A stretch of DNA of 64,000 bases, taken from the NCBI GenBank assembly GCA_934364795.1, contig CAKRMK010000008.1:34343-98342 (forward strand). The letters run 5' to 3'. Shown here piece by piece: positions 1-8,107 of the stretch; the first letter of the stretch is position 1; each line of letters starts with the position of its first letter. A model generated the notes under the pieces. The model did not search any database. It was not told the origin of the DNA and was given only the letters and a program-made list of their open reading frames with translations. The stretch comes from an uncultured Blautia sp. GTDB lineage: Bacteria > Bacillota > Clostridia > Lachnospirales > Lachnospiraceae. The position numbers and the translations under genes are program-made.

Positions 1-377
1 AACAGGGAATTATGATTGAGACTCCGGCAGCTGCCATTATCAGTGATGATCTGGCGAAGGAAGTGGATTTCTTCAGCATTGGCACCAATGATCTTAGCCA
101 GTACACTATGGCAATTGACCGCCAGAATCCAAAGCTGGATCAGTTCTTTGATCCCCATCATCCTGCTGTGCTCCGTATGATCTCCATGGTGGTAGAGAAT
201 GCACATAAGGCTGGAATCTGGGCAGGAATCTGTGGGGAACTTGGTGCAGACCAGTCACTTACGAAAGAATTTCTGGCAATGGGAGTGGATGAGCTTTCTG
301 TTTCACCGGGAAGTATTCTGCCGCTTCGCAAGATTATTCTTGAAACAAATGTTGGAGAATATAAGGCGGGAAAATAA
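1..377 (+). CDS. ptsI: PTS enzyme I, C-terminal end (partial)
   Basis: This is the last ~125 codons of phosphoenolpyruvate-protein phosphotransferase, cut by the left edge of the window; the reading frame is open from base 3. Enzyme I is cytoplasmic and passes phosphate from PEP to HPr. The visible part is the end of the PEP-binding TIM barrel: the metal-binding DFFSIGTNDLSQY motif, the DR(Q/N)NPK segment, and the CGELGAD motif, in which the Cys is the usual active-site cysteine. The stop codon shares one base with the start of the DeoR-type gene, so the two are translationally coupled and probably co-transcribed. The identification is firm, but the length of the full protein cannot be seen. 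Confidence 0.93.
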   Translation, partial: QGIMIETPAAAIISDDLAKEVDFFSIGTNDLSQYTMAIDRQNPKLDQFFDPHHPAVLRMISMVVENAHKAGIWAGICGELGADQSLTKEFLAMGVDELSVSPGSILPLRKIILETNVGEYKAGK

Positions 378-1135
378 TGTTAACACAGCAACGACATGAG
401 ATCATTCTGAAGCTTCTGAAAGAAAAAGGCAGTATTACCGTGACAGAGGTAAAGGATCTTCTGGATACATCAGAATCTACAGTACGAAGAGATATTACTG
501 CTCTTGATAAAGAAGGCAAACTGGAAAAAGTTTTCGGTGGAGCCGTGGAATTAAAGGAACGTGTAACCGCATATGAGTATTCAGTTGCCGAGAAGATGGG
601 ACTGAAGCTGGAAGAGAAGCACCGGATTGCAAGATATGCTGCTGGGCTTATAAAGGATGAAGATTTTGTCTATATTGATGCAGGTACTACTACAGCAGAT
701 ATGTTGAAATTTCTTCAGGTTACCAGAGCTGTCTTTGTGACCAATGCAGTGGTGCATGCCCAGACTCTGGCTGGAAGAGGCTTTAAGGTTCTTCTTGTAG
801 GAGGAGAGCTGAAGAGTTCTACAGAAGCGGTCATTGGCAATCAGGCCATGAATACCTTGCGGGGATATCATTTTACCAAGGGATTTTTCGGAACCAATGG
901 AATTACAAAGAAAAGCGGATGCACTACCCCGGATGCCAATGAGGCAGCGGTGAAAGCAGCAGCTATGGAGCAGTGCAGGGAATGTTACGTACTTTGTGAC
1001 AGTTCCAAGTTTGATAATATCAGTTCGGTGACTTTTGCTGATTTCTATCATTCTACCGTTATTACAGATAAGATTCCGGCAGGCTACGAGGAATGTGCCA
1101 ATATTATCGAAGTGCAGAAAGACTTAAGACAATAA
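377..1135 (+). CDS. DeoR-family transcriptional regulator
   Basis: A 252-residue sugar-phosphate-responsive regulator. Residues ~1-57 form the DeoR winged helix-turn-helix (QQRHEIILKLL, then SESTVRRDI in the recognition helix), followed by the DeoRC sensor domain (IDAGTTTADM, LVGGELKS, TNGITKKSG), which binds phosphorylated sugars in this family. It overlaps the ptsI stop codon by one base. This suggests that it reports on PTS-derived sugar phosphates, as FruR/LacR-type members do, but the actual ligand is not readable from the sequence. The length is normal for the family, and a terminator-like hairpin follows it. Confidence 0.9.
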   Translation: MLTQQRHEIILKLLKEKGSITVTEVKDLLDTSESTVRRDITALDKEGKLEKVFGGAVELKERVTAYEYSVAEKMGLKLEEKHRIARYAAGLIKDEDFVYIDAGTTTADMLKFLQVTRAVFVTNAVVHAQTLAGRGFKVLLVGGELKSSTEAVIGNQAMNTLRGYHFTKGFFGTNGITKKSGCTTPDANEAAVKAAAMEQCRECYVLCDSSKFDNISSVTFADFYHSTVITDKIPAGYEECANIIEVQKDLRQ

Positions 1136-1139
1136 ACGA

Positions 1140-1158
1140 TTTTTCAAACACGCTATAG
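1140..1158. repeat. Intergenic repeat, end fragment
   Basis: The sequence TTTTTCAAACACGCTATAG matches the right end of the repeat described at 34759-34832. Only this end is recognisable here. It lies directly after the DeoR gene. Confidence 0.5.
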
Positions 1159-1184
1159 ATAAAGCTTAAATTTCATAGTATAAT

Positions 1185-1236
1185 AGTCCACAGAGATTTT
1201 GCCGGACAAAGGATAACGGCATCCTGTGGACTTTTT
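1185..1236 (+). terminator. Hairpin terminator after ptsI-deoR operon
   Basis: AGTCCACAG pairs with CTGTGGACT, with an inner GCCG/CGGC stem, and a run of five T follows. It sits about 50 bases after the DeoR stop codon and before the next promoter region. Confidence 0.75.
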
Positions 1237-1299
1237 GTTACAAAAATAACAATAAAGTTTTCTACTGTAGATTTCGCAAGAGATGAGAGGGCATTTATT

Positions 1300-2097
1300 A
1301 TGATAAAATTAATCGCATCCGATTTGGATGGCACACTTTTGCCGGAGGGTACCATGGATATTAATCCGGAAATTTTTGAAGTTATCCGGAAATTAAAAGA
1401 AAAAGGGATTGTTTTTGCAGCAGTAAGCGGAAGAGAGTATGACAGTATTGCAAGAGTATTTGCACCTGTGAAAAATGATATTTATTTTATTGCAGGGAAT
1501 GGCGGGGTTATTTCCTATCAGGGCGAGATTATTGAGAAAATGGCAATTCCCCAGGAGCTTCTTGGTGAGGTTGTGGAATATGTGAGAAGCCAGAGGGGAG
1601 CTTCTTTTATGACTGCCGGAAGTGCACAGGCATATGTGGAACGTGCAGATCAGGCTTTTGTGAAAAAGCTGCGGGAAGGATACAAGCTGCATGTAAATGA
1701 AGTGGATGATGTTCTGAGGGCTCCGGAGACTATGACGAAAGTAGCCATGTATAATGAGAAGGTAGATGCAGCTATAGGAGCAGAACAAGCCAGAAAGATA
1801 TTTGGTGACAGAATCCAGATTATGGCATCTGGCGATTACTGGGTAGATTTTGTAGATATTCATTCAGGAAAGGGAAATGCCATTCAGAAGTTATGTGCCC
1901 GTCTTGGAATTACGAAAAAAGATGAGGTGGTGGCGTTTGGTGATAACTGTAATGATGTGAGCATGCTTACACAGGCAGGGAAAAGCTATGCGGTGAACAC
2001 TGCCAGAGAAGAGGCGAAACAGGCTGCCAGGTATGTATTAGAGTCCGCAGATCCGGATAGTGTTCTTAATGTATTGAAAATGATTCTGGAAATGTAA
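1300..2097 (+). CDS. Cof-type HAD-superfamily phosphatase
   Basis: A 265-residue cytoplasmic HAD hydrolase of the Cof/YidA subfamily (type IIB cap). HAD motif I is ASDLDGTLL near residue 10 (nucleophile Asp and the +2 Asp), motif II is the Ser in AVSGRE, a Lys near residue 195 (HSGKGNAI) is the usual motif III position, and motif IV is GDNCNDVSML. Family members dephosphorylate sugar phosphates or other small phosphorylated metabolites; the substrate cannot be inferred. The gene stands alone, with a terminator upstream and an intergenic repeat downstream. The ATG is preceded by GAGAGGGC. Confidence 0.88.
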   Translation: MIKLIASDLDGTLLPEGTMDINPEIFEVIRKLKEKGIVFAAVSGREYDSIARVFAPVKNDIYFIAGNGGVISYQGEIIEKMAIPQELLGEVVEYVRSQRGASFMTAGSAQAYVERADQAFVKKLREGYKLHVNEVDDVLRAPETMTKVAMYNEKVDAAIGAEQARKIFGDRIQIMASGDYWVDFVDIHSGKGNAIQKLCARLGITKKDEVVAFGDNCNDVSMLTQAGKSYAVNTAREEAKQAARYVLESADPDSVLNVLKMILEM

Positions 2098-2210
2098 ATT
2101 CAGGTTATTTTGCAGGAGGTTTTACCCGAATTCGGTTGTCGTACAGTTTACGTATAGTTGTTGTACAATTAGCTGCCGTACTTGCTACGACGCCCTCATC
2201 CGGATAAAAT

Positions 2211-2232
2211 CTCCCACAAATTGTGACGCATA
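2211..2232. repeat. Intergenic repeat, core fragment
   Basis: CTCCCACAAATTGTGACGCA matches the core of the 34759-34832 repeat. It lies between the HAD gene and the convergent ferredoxin gene. The remaining ~130 bases of this gap contain three loose copies of a GT(C/T)GTAC motif (2138-2180) that I cannot interpret, and no gene. Confidence 0.5.
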
Positions 2233-2266
2233 TCGAAAAATTCAAAAAGCTGTTTATGAGATTCTC

Positions 2267-3094
2267 TTAAGAAAGAATCTCGCCAGTTGTAGAAATGGTA
2301 TATACCTGCCAGGGCAGGAATTTACCGCTGTCTTTCATGGCTTTTATGGCAGCCTGCTGGAGTCCGCCGCAGCAGGGTACTTCCATACGGACAATAGTCA
2401 CACTGCGAATGTTGTTTTGTTTAATGATTTCTGTAAGCTTCTGACTGTAGTCTACAGAGTCCAGTTTGGGGCATCCGATGAGAGTGATTTTTCCCTTTAT
2501 AAAATCCTGATGGAAATTTGCGTAAACGTAAGCGGTACAATCTGCAGCGATAAGAAGGTCAGCGCCATCGAAATAAGGAGCATTAACAGGGACAAGCTTT
2601 ATCTGTACCGGCCATTGCTGTAACTGAGAGACAGGGAATGCATTATTTTGGTTATTATTGTTATAAAAATCAGGTGAATTTCCTGGGCTTGCAGGCTTGT
2701 TCTGAGAATTTATTAAATTCTGTGGGGTGGCAAAATTCTGTGAATTTGCCATGTCCTGTGAAGTTGGTAAATCTCCGGTTCTGCGAAGACGTTTCGCCAT
2801 ACTGCCGGGACAGCCTGTGTGAACTGGGGAAACCGGAGTGGATGCCTGTGCTTCCAGTTTTTTCTTATTTTCCAGAACCGCCTCTTCGTCATAGGCAGCT
2901 GCTTCTCTTTCTACAAAAGAAATGGCATTTGTAGGACAGGCTGGAAGGCAGTCACCCAGACCGTCACAGTAATCTTCCCGAAGCAATTTAGCTTTGCCAT
3001 TTACGATTCCAATAGCACTTTCGTGGCAGGCCCGGGCACAAAGCCCGCAGCCGTTACATTTTTCTTCATTGATATGAATGATTTTTCTGATCAT
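2267..3094 (-). CDS. Two-[4Fe-4S] ferredoxin-domain protein with Asn/Gln-rich linker
   Basis: A 275-residue protein just downstream of hcp on the same strand (24-base gap). Residues ~1-65 hold two [4Fe-4S] motifs, CNGCGLCARAC and CDGLGDCLPAC, each followed by the usual later Cys-Pro or Cys. Residues ~100-155 are a low-complexity linker rich in Asn, Gln, Ser and Pro (repeats of SQN/NSQN, then NNNN). The C-terminal ~115 residues form a compact domain with CTAY, GCPK and PCCGG cysteine motifs. Its position suggests that it supplies electrons to Hcp; this is inference. The ferredoxin assignment is firm, but the C-terminal domain function is unknown to me. Confidence 0.85.
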   Translation of the reverse strand: MIRKIIHINEEKCNGCGLCARACHESAIGIVNGKAKLLREDYCDGLGDCLPACPTNAISFVEREAAAYDEEAVLENKKKLEAQASTPVSPVHTGCPGSMAKRLRRTGDLPTSQDMANSQNFATPQNLINSQNKPASPGNSPDFYNNNNQNNAFPVSQLQQWPVQIKLVPVNAPYFDGADLLIAADCTAYVYANFHQDFIKGKITLIGCPKLDSVDYSQKLTEIIKQNNIRSVTIVRMEVPCCGGLQQAAIKAMKDSGKFLPWQVYTISTTGEILS

Positions 3095-3118
3095 AATGAA
3101 ACTCCTCCCAAAATATTT

Positions 3119-4726
3119 TTACATAATATGATTGCCAAGCAAAGTTTCAAGGTCGTTTTCCGGTGTGGTAATGGCTGCAATACCGAAGTTTTCCACCAGA
3201 TAATTCAGCACATTTTTGGAAAGAAAAGCTGGTAATGTAGGGCCAAGACGGATATTTTTGATTCCAAGATGAAGCAAGGTGAGCAGAATGGAAACCGCTT
3301 TTTGCTCATACCAGGAAAGTACCATGGAAAGAGGAAGCTCATTGACTCCACAGTTAAATGCTTCTGCAAGAGCTACAGCAACTTTGATTGCACCATAAGC
3401 GTCATTGCACTGTCCCATATCCATCAGTCTTGGCAGACCACCGATGGTTCCAAGATTCAGATCATTGAAACGGTATTTTCCGCATGCAAGGGTGAGAATC
3501 ACGGAGTCGGAGGGAGTCTGTTTTACAAAATCAGTGTAGTAATTACGTCCGCTTCTTGCCCCGTCACAGCCGGCAACCAGGAAGAAATGACGGATTGCAC
3601 CACTTTTTACCGCTTCAATTACCTGATCAGCCACACCAAGAATGGTGCCATGTCCAAAGCCTGTAGTCAGAGAGGTTCCACCGTTAATGCCTGTAAAATG
3701 CTGATCCTCTTTATAGCCTCCAAGCTCAAGCGCACGTTGGATCACAGGGGTGAAATCCTTTCTATCATCAATGTGTACGGTTCCAGGGAAGGTAACAGTT
3801 CCGGTGGTAAATACACGGTCAATGTAGCTGGCTTTTGGCGGCATCAGGCAGTTTGTTGTAAAAAGAACAGGGGCAGGGAGCTGGGCAAATTCTTTTTGCT
3901 GATTTTGCCATGCAGTACCAAAGTTTCCCTTCAGATGGCTGTATTTTTTCAGCTCCGGGTAGGCGTGGCAGGGAAGCATTTCGCCGTGAGTGTAAATGTT
4001 AATTCCTTTTCCCTCTGTCTGTTCCAGGAGAAGTTTCAGGTCGTGGAGGTCATGTCCGGTGATTACAATGAAGGGGCCTTTTTCCACTGTAAGAGGTACT
4101 GTTACCGGTGAAGGAGTTCCATAGGCAGTGGTGTTGGCACGGTCCAGAAGCTCCATACAGGAAAGATTATATTTTCCCACCTCCATTACAATAGGAAGAA
4201 GCAGGTCCATATCCCAGTCTTCCCCAAGAGCAAAAAGAGCTTTTCCGAAAAATTCATTTACACCTGTATCGGTATATCCCAGTATCATAGCATGGTATGC
4301 GTAAGCTGCCATTCCACGGATTCCAAACAAAATCAGGGATTTCAAAGAACGGATATCTTCCTGTGCGTTCCACAGTCTGTTCATATCGTAATCATCGTTG
4401 TGACCACAAGGAGAAGCGCAGCCGCCGCAATCCGGGCGAAGTCTGGATTTTTCCTGGTGGATGCGGTCTGTAAGTTCTGCCAGTGCCTTATCATCAAAGC
4501 TTACATTGGTAAGGGTGGCAAAGAGTCCCTCAATCATCAGCTTCCAGGTAGATTCCTGAAGAGGAGCGTTTTCATCAGATGCATGTGCAAGTCCGATCAG
4601 CGCACCAGTAAGCTCATCCTGAAGCCTGGCTGTGTCAGCTGTTTTTCCACAGACCCCTTTGGCACCTGTACAGCCTGTACATCCGGCTGTCTGTTCACAT
4701 TGAAAGCAAAACATATTCTGTTCCAT
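3119..4726 (-). CDS. hcp: Hydroxylamine reductase (hybrid cluster protein)
   Basis: A 535-residue cytoplasmic Hcp. Known members reduce hydroxylamine and act as NO reductases in nitrosative stress defence. The N-terminal cysteine cluster (Cys7, Cys10, Cys19, Cys26, with an extra Cys16) binds the first Fe-S cluster. Hybrid-cluster ligands are visible further on: GHDLHDL, the Glu of THGEMLPCH, TTNCLMPP, VAGCDGARSGR and the C-terminal LTLACGKYRF and PLSMVLSWYEQKA motifs. An AGGAGG ribosome site lies 9 bases before the ATG. It is divergent from the Crp/Fnr gene at 4868, and the intergenic region carries a palindrome placed as a class II activator site for hcp. Confidence 0.95.
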   Translation of the reverse strand: MEQNMFCFQCEQTAGCTGCTGAKGVCGKTADTARLQDELTGALIGLAHASDENAPLQESTWKLMIEGLFATLTNVSFDDKALAELTDRIHQEKSRLRPDCGGCASPCGHNDDYDMNRLWNAQEDIRSLKSLILFGIRGMAAYAYHAMILGYTDTGVNEFFGKALFALGEDWDMDLLLPIVMEVGKYNLSCMELLDRANTTAYGTPSPVTVPLTVEKGPFIVITGHDLHDLKLLLEQTEGKGINIYTHGEMLPCHAYPELKKYSHLKGNFGTAWQNQQKEFAQLPAPVLFTTNCLMPPKASYIDRVFTTGTVTFPGTVHIDDRKDFTPVIQRALELGGYKEDQHFTGINGGTSLTTGFGHGTILGVADQVIEAVKSGAIRHFFLVAGCDGARSGRNYYTDFVKQTPSDSVILTLACGKYRFNDLNLGTIGGLPRLMDMGQCNDAYGAIKVAVALAEAFNCGVNELPLSMVLSWYEQKAVSILLTLLHLGIKNIRLGPTLPAFLSKNVLNYLVENFGIAAITTPENDLETLLGNHIM

Positions 4727-4796
4727 AAAAGATAACCTCCTAAATAAATAGTGTATTGGAAACAGGCAAACCAGATTTCGGATTTCCTGTTCGTTC

Positions 4797-4825
4797 TTGA
4801 CTTTACATGTGCACTATAATATAAT
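4797..4825 (+). promoter_or_regulatory. Promoter of the Crp/Fnr regulator
   Basis: TTGACT (4797-4802), a 17-base spacer and TATAAT (4820-4825), giving a predicted start near 4832. The operator palindromes begin immediately at this start point, a position that fits repression (autoregulation). Confidence 0.75.
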
Positions 4826-4828
4826 TTG

Positions 4829-4855
4829 AACAACAAGTATGTTGTTATAACAACA
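4829..4855. promoter_or_regulatory. Crp/Fnr-type operator shared by hcp and its regulator
   Basis: TGTTGTTATAACAACA (4840-4855) is a perfect 16-bp palindrome. An overlapping inverted repeat, AACAACA-AGTA-TGTTGTT, occupies 4829-4846. On the minus strand a TATAGT -10 element (4818-4813) predicts an hcp start near 4806, which places the palindrome centre at about -41.5, the class II activator position. No strong -35 is visible for hcp, consistent with activator dependence. Confidence 0.7.
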
Positions 4856-4867
4856 AAAGGAGAAAAA

Positions 4868-5533
4868 ATGAATTATGAATTTCTTTCCAGGACCTTTCTT
4901 TTTCAGGGAACCAGTCCGAAAGAGACAGAGCACATGCTGTCCTGCCTGAATGCAGAACCAAGAAGCTATAAAAAAGGAAGCGTGATCTGTCAGGTTGGGA
5001 ATCAGGTGAAAGCAATGGGAATGGTACTTTCCGGCAGCGTGCATATAGAAAATATTGATATGATGGGAAATAAAAGCATTCTCAACCGGATTGCACCAGG
5101 ACAGGTTTTTGGCGAGACTTATGCCTGCATTCCCGGTGAAAAAATGCTGGTAGGGGTGACGGCTGCAGAGGATTGCCAGATCCTTTTTCTGGAAGTTGGG
5201 AAAATTTTTCACACCTGTCCGGACACCTGTCCCTGCCATGAAAAGCTGATCCGCAACATGCTGATGGTCATGGCGAAAAAAAATCTGGAGCTTTCCAGAC
5301 GAAGCCTTCATACGGCATCAAAGTCTATCAGAGGACGTCTGATTTCCTATTTTTCACAGGAAATGATACAACAGGGAAGCAGCCGTTTTGTGATTCCCTT
5401 TAACAGGCAGGAGCTGGCTGATTATCTGGGAGTAGACAGAAGTGCCCTGTCCAATGAACTTGGGAAAATGCGAAGAGAAGGGATTATTGAGGTAAACAAA
5501 AACCAGATTCATTATCTGGAAGAGGAGGAATAA
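4868..5533 (+). CDS. Crp/Fnr-family regulator, HcpR-like
   Basis: A 221-residue regulator divergent from hcp. The N-terminal cyclic-nucleotide-binding-like beta-roll contains GSVHIENIDMMGNKSI and PGQVFGETYA; the C-terminal HTH_Crp has FNRQELADYLGVDRSALSNELGKM. It has several cysteines but no obvious Fnr-type four-Cys cluster. I chose the ATG at 4868 because AAAAGGAG lies six bases upstream; an in-frame TTG at 4826 would run through the operator. Hcp genes in Clostridia are commonly controlled by HcpR-type Crp/Fnr proteins, and the layout here supports that role. The NO- or redox-sensing mechanism is not visible. Confidence 0.88.
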   Translation: MNYEFLSRTFLFQGTSPKETEHMLSCLNAEPRSYKKGSVICQVGNQVKAMGMVLSGSVHIENIDMMGNKSILNRIAPGQVFGETYACIPGEKMLVGVTAAEDCQILFLEVGKIFHTCPDTCPCHEKLIRNMLMVMAKKNLELSRRSLHTASKSIRGRLISYFSQEMIQQGSSRFVIPFNRQELADYLGVDRSALSNELGKMRREGIIEVNKNQIHYLEEEE

Positions 5534-5537
5534 AAAA

Positions 5538-6767
5538 GTGAAGTACGATTTTACAAGTATTTTGAACCGCAGAGGGAAGGATGCCATTGCTGTTGATGCA
5601 CCTTATTCAGAGGATTGCTTTAATCATGATTATTTTGCCGGTGTGACTTTAAAAGAAGGAATGGACTGGATTCCGATGTGGGTTGCCGACATGAACTTTC
5701 CTACTGTACCAACTGTGCAGAAGGCTGTTGTAGAAAGAATGGCCCATCCGGCATTTGGATATTTTGCGCCAAGAGAGGAATATTTTGGGGAAATCATAAA
5801 GTGGCAGGAAGTAAGAAATGGTGTGACAGGACTTACAAAAGAATGCATTGGCTATGAAAACGGAGTTCTGGGCGGCGTTATCAGTGCTTTAAATGTACTT
5901 TGCTCCAAAGGAGACAATGTGCTGTTACATTCCCCTACTTATGTTGGATTTACGGAAACGCTTAAGAATAACGGATATCACATGGTGCACAGCCAGCTGA
6001 AAAAAGATGAGAAAAATGTATGGCGTATGGATTTTGAGGATATGGAAGAAAAAATTGTAAAGAACCACATCCATGCATGTATTATGTGCAGTCCACATAA
6101 TCCCACAGGACGGGTATGGGAGCGCTGGGAGCTGGAAAAAGCCATGGAGCTTTTCGAGAAGTATGATGTGTATGTGATCTCGGATGAAATCTGGTCAGAT
6201 TTAATTCTTGGAGATAACAGACACATTCCTACACAGTCTATTTCAGAGGATGCAAAAAATCGTACCATTGCCATGTATGCACCGTCAAAGACTTTTAATC
6301 TGGCAGGGCTGATCGGAAGTTATCATATTATTTATAATTCCTGGCTGCGTGACCGGGTAAAAAAAGAGTCAAGTCTTTGTCATTACAATGAGATGAATGT
6401 ACTGTCCATGTATGCGCTGATAGGAGCTTATCAATCTGAAGGCTATGAGTGGGTGGATGAGCTTCGCCAGGTGCTGACAAAAAATGTGGATTTTGCCTGT
6501 GATTATATTAAAGACCATTTTGAGGGTGTGGAGGTTTCAAAGCCTCAGGGAACTTACATGCTGTTTCTGGATTGTGAGAAATGGTGCAAAGCCCATGGGA
6601 AAAATATGGATGAACTGGAGCGTGCCGGGCTTGAAGTGGGTGTTATGTGGCAGGATGGCAGAGCATTCCATGGAAAATATGGCATCCGCATGAATCTGGC
6701 TCTGCCTCTGTCACGGGTAAAAGAAGCCTTTGAACGGCTGGATCAGTATGTATTTAATGCAAAATAA
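5538..6767 (+). CDS. PatB/MalY-type PLP-dependent C-S lyase or aminotransferase
   Basis: A 409-residue fold-type I PLP enzyme of the PatB/MalY group (cystathionine beta-lyase type). Visible features are the N-terminal WVADMNFPT, the SPTYVGF loop, CSPHNPTGRVW, SDEIWSDL and the PLP lysine in PSKTFNLAG. PatB-type proteins cleave C-S bonds of cystathionine or cysteine, releasing ammonia and pyruvate. The start is a GTG at 5538 preceded by GAGGAGG, four bases after the Crp/Fnr gene stop, so the two genes are probably co-transcribed. Whether that links it to nitrosative or sulfur stress is unknown. Confidence 0.88.
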   Translation: MKYDFTSILNRRGKDAIAVDAPYSEDCFNHDYFAGVTLKEGMDWIPMWVADMNFPTVPTVQKAVVERMAHPAFGYFAPREEYFGEIIKWQEVRNGVTGLTKECIGYENGVLGGVISALNVLCSKGDNVLLHSPTYVGFTETLKNNGYHMVHSQLKKDEKNVWRMDFEDMEEKIVKNHIHACIMCSPHNPTGRVWERWELEKAMELFEKYDVYVISDEIWSDLILGDNRHIPTQSISEDAKNRTIAMYAPSKTFNLAGLIGSYHIIYNSWLRDRVKKESSLCHYNEMNVLSMYALIGAYQSEGYEWVDELRQVLTKNVDFACDYIKDHFEGVEVSKPQGTYMLFLDCEKWCKAHGKNMDELERAGLEVGVMWQDGRAFHGKYGIRMNLALPLSRVKEAFERLDQYVFNAK

Positions 6768-6773
6768 AGAAAA

Positions 6774-7373
6774 TTATAACACACGGATAGCGGCTTCTAA
6801 TCCTTTTACAATATCTTCAAGTGCCATGCAAGGAGCTGGGCGGTTCATAGACGTGACTTGCTGCGGGATATAGGGAACATGGACAAATCCTCCCCGGGTC
6901 TGTGGAAAACTGTGATGAATATAATACAGTACGCCGTACATCAGCTGGTTACATACAAAAGTGCCGGCTGAATAGGAAACTGCTGCCGGAATTCCTGCCT
7001 GACGGATGGCTGTTACCATGCTTTTTACCGGAAGGGTGGAAAAATAACCGTCAGCGCCATCTGCAAATACCGGAATGTCTGTAGGCTGATTGCCCTGGTT
7101 ATCGGCAATAGAGGCATCAATCAGATTGATGGCAATCTGCTCCACAGTGATGGATGTACGCCCTCCGGCCTGGCCAATACAAAGGACAACGTCAGGCTGA
7201 TGCTCTTTCATAGCCTCATAAACGGTCTGAATGGAAAGACCAAATACTGTTGGAACAACAAGTTTTATCAGTTGGGTATCCGGGGATGGAGCCTGGAGCT
7301 GTTTCAGAGCTTCCTGTGCCGGATTAATGGATTCCCCGCCAAAGGGATCAAATGCTGTAAGAAGTATTTTCAT
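6774..7373 (-). CDS. pcp: Pyroglutamyl-peptidase I
   Basis: A 199-residue cytoplasmic cysteine peptidase of family C15 that removes N-terminal pyroglutamate. The start MKILLTAFDPFGGESINPA is diagnostic. The catalytic triad is visible: Glu in the SITVEQIAIN region, Cys in SAGTFVCNQLMYG and His in GGFVHVPYIP. The ATG at 7373 has AGGAGG ten bases upstream; an in-frame extension to 7490 adds a hydrophobic stretch with no support. It ends only six bases from the convergent PatB-type gene, with no clear terminator between them. Confidence 0.95.
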   Translation of the reverse strand: MKILLTAFDPFGGESINPAQEALKQLQAPSPDTQLIKLVVPTVFGLSIQTVYEAMKEHQPDVVLCIGQAGGRTSITVEQIAINLIDASIADNQGNQPTDIPVFADGADGYFSTLPVKSMVTAIRQAGIPAAVSYSAGTFVCNQLMYGVLYYIHHSFPQTRGGFVHVPYIPQQVTSMNRPAPCMALEDIVKGLEAAIRVL

Positions 7374-7488
7374 AATCGTGTAACCTCCTGTGTTTAGATT
7401 ATAGCAGATAATGGGGAAGCATTGAAGTACTATGAAAAAATATAATGATACCAGTGAACAGTACTTAACTGGAAGGAGAAAAAAGAAC

Positions 7489-7860
7489 ATGAATCTTAAT
7501 CCATATTTTAAAAGTATAATAGATCAGGACACAGCTTCGGTTGTAATCTGCAATCTGGAGCATGAGATTATTTATATGAATCCCCAGGCTGTATGCAGCT
7601 ATAAAAAATGGGGCGGTGGAGAATTAACAGGAAAAAGCCTGATGAACTGCCACAACCCAAAATCGAAAGAGATGATTGAAAAAGTGGTGGAGTGGTTTAA
7701 GGAAAATAAGGAACATAACCGGATCCATACCTTTTATAATGAAAAGCAGGCGAAAGATGTGTATATGGTAGCACTTCGGGATGATGAGGGAACGCTCATC
7801 GGTTATTATGAAAAGCATGAGTACCGTACACGGGATGAGGAGCCATTTTACAAATTTTAG
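7489..7860 (+). CDS. Stand-alone PAS-domain protein
   Basis: A 123-residue protein that is little more than one PAS domain: IIDQDTASVVICNLEHEIIYMN, the GKSLMNCHNPKS loop and a C-terminal beta-sheet ending DDEGTLIGYYEKHEYR. It has no HTH, kinase or cyclase domain. The ATG at 7489 follows AAGGAG at good spacing, so an upstream in-frame ATG at 7432 is less likely. Small PAS proteins can bind flavin, heme or a metabolite, but the ligand is not evident (there is one His and one Cys in the HNPK/CHNP loop). It is divergent from pcp. Confidence 0.75.
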   Translation: MNLNPYFKSIIDQDTASVVICNLEHEIIYMNPQAVCSYKKWGGGELTGKSLMNCHNPKSKEMIEKVVEWFKENKEHNRIHTFYNEKQAKDVYMVALRDDEGTLIGYYEKHEYRTRDEEPFYKF

Positions 7861-7902
7861 AGTGTGTCGCAAAATAACATTATTCCTGCAATCTAAAAAT
7901 AT

Positions 7903-7998
7903 AAAGCATATATATTGCACAAAATACAGCCATGTCTGTAATATGAATTTACAGGCAATGAAACAGCAGGTATTGTGGCAAATATATATGCTTTTTTT
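7903..7998. repeat. Long imperfect inverted repeat, possible terminator
   Basis: AAAGCATATATATT (7903-7916) is repeated in inverted form at 7981-7994, and the pairing continues inward over about ten more bases with few mismatches. A run of T follows the right arm. It lies between the PAS gene and the convergent export-protein gene, so it may end transcription. The ~40-base loop is unexplained. Confidence 0.6.
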
Positions 7999-8107
7999 GT
8001 GTAACAAGAAATTATGCCGGAATTCCCAATTACAAAAAAACTACCGGGCAGGATCCCTTTTTGTAACACCTAAGATTCACTACAATATAGTAGTACAAAA
8101 ATATTCT

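Noticed and set aside
3269..4111. A 280-codon plus-strand frame inside hcp
   Set aside because: It lies wholly antisense to hcp, whose motifs are intact; no promoter, ribosome site or domain.
4826..4867. Upstream TTG start for the Crp/Fnr gene
   Set aside because: It lies in the -10/operator region and would lie upstream of the predicted transcription start; the ATG at 4868 has AAAAGGAG.
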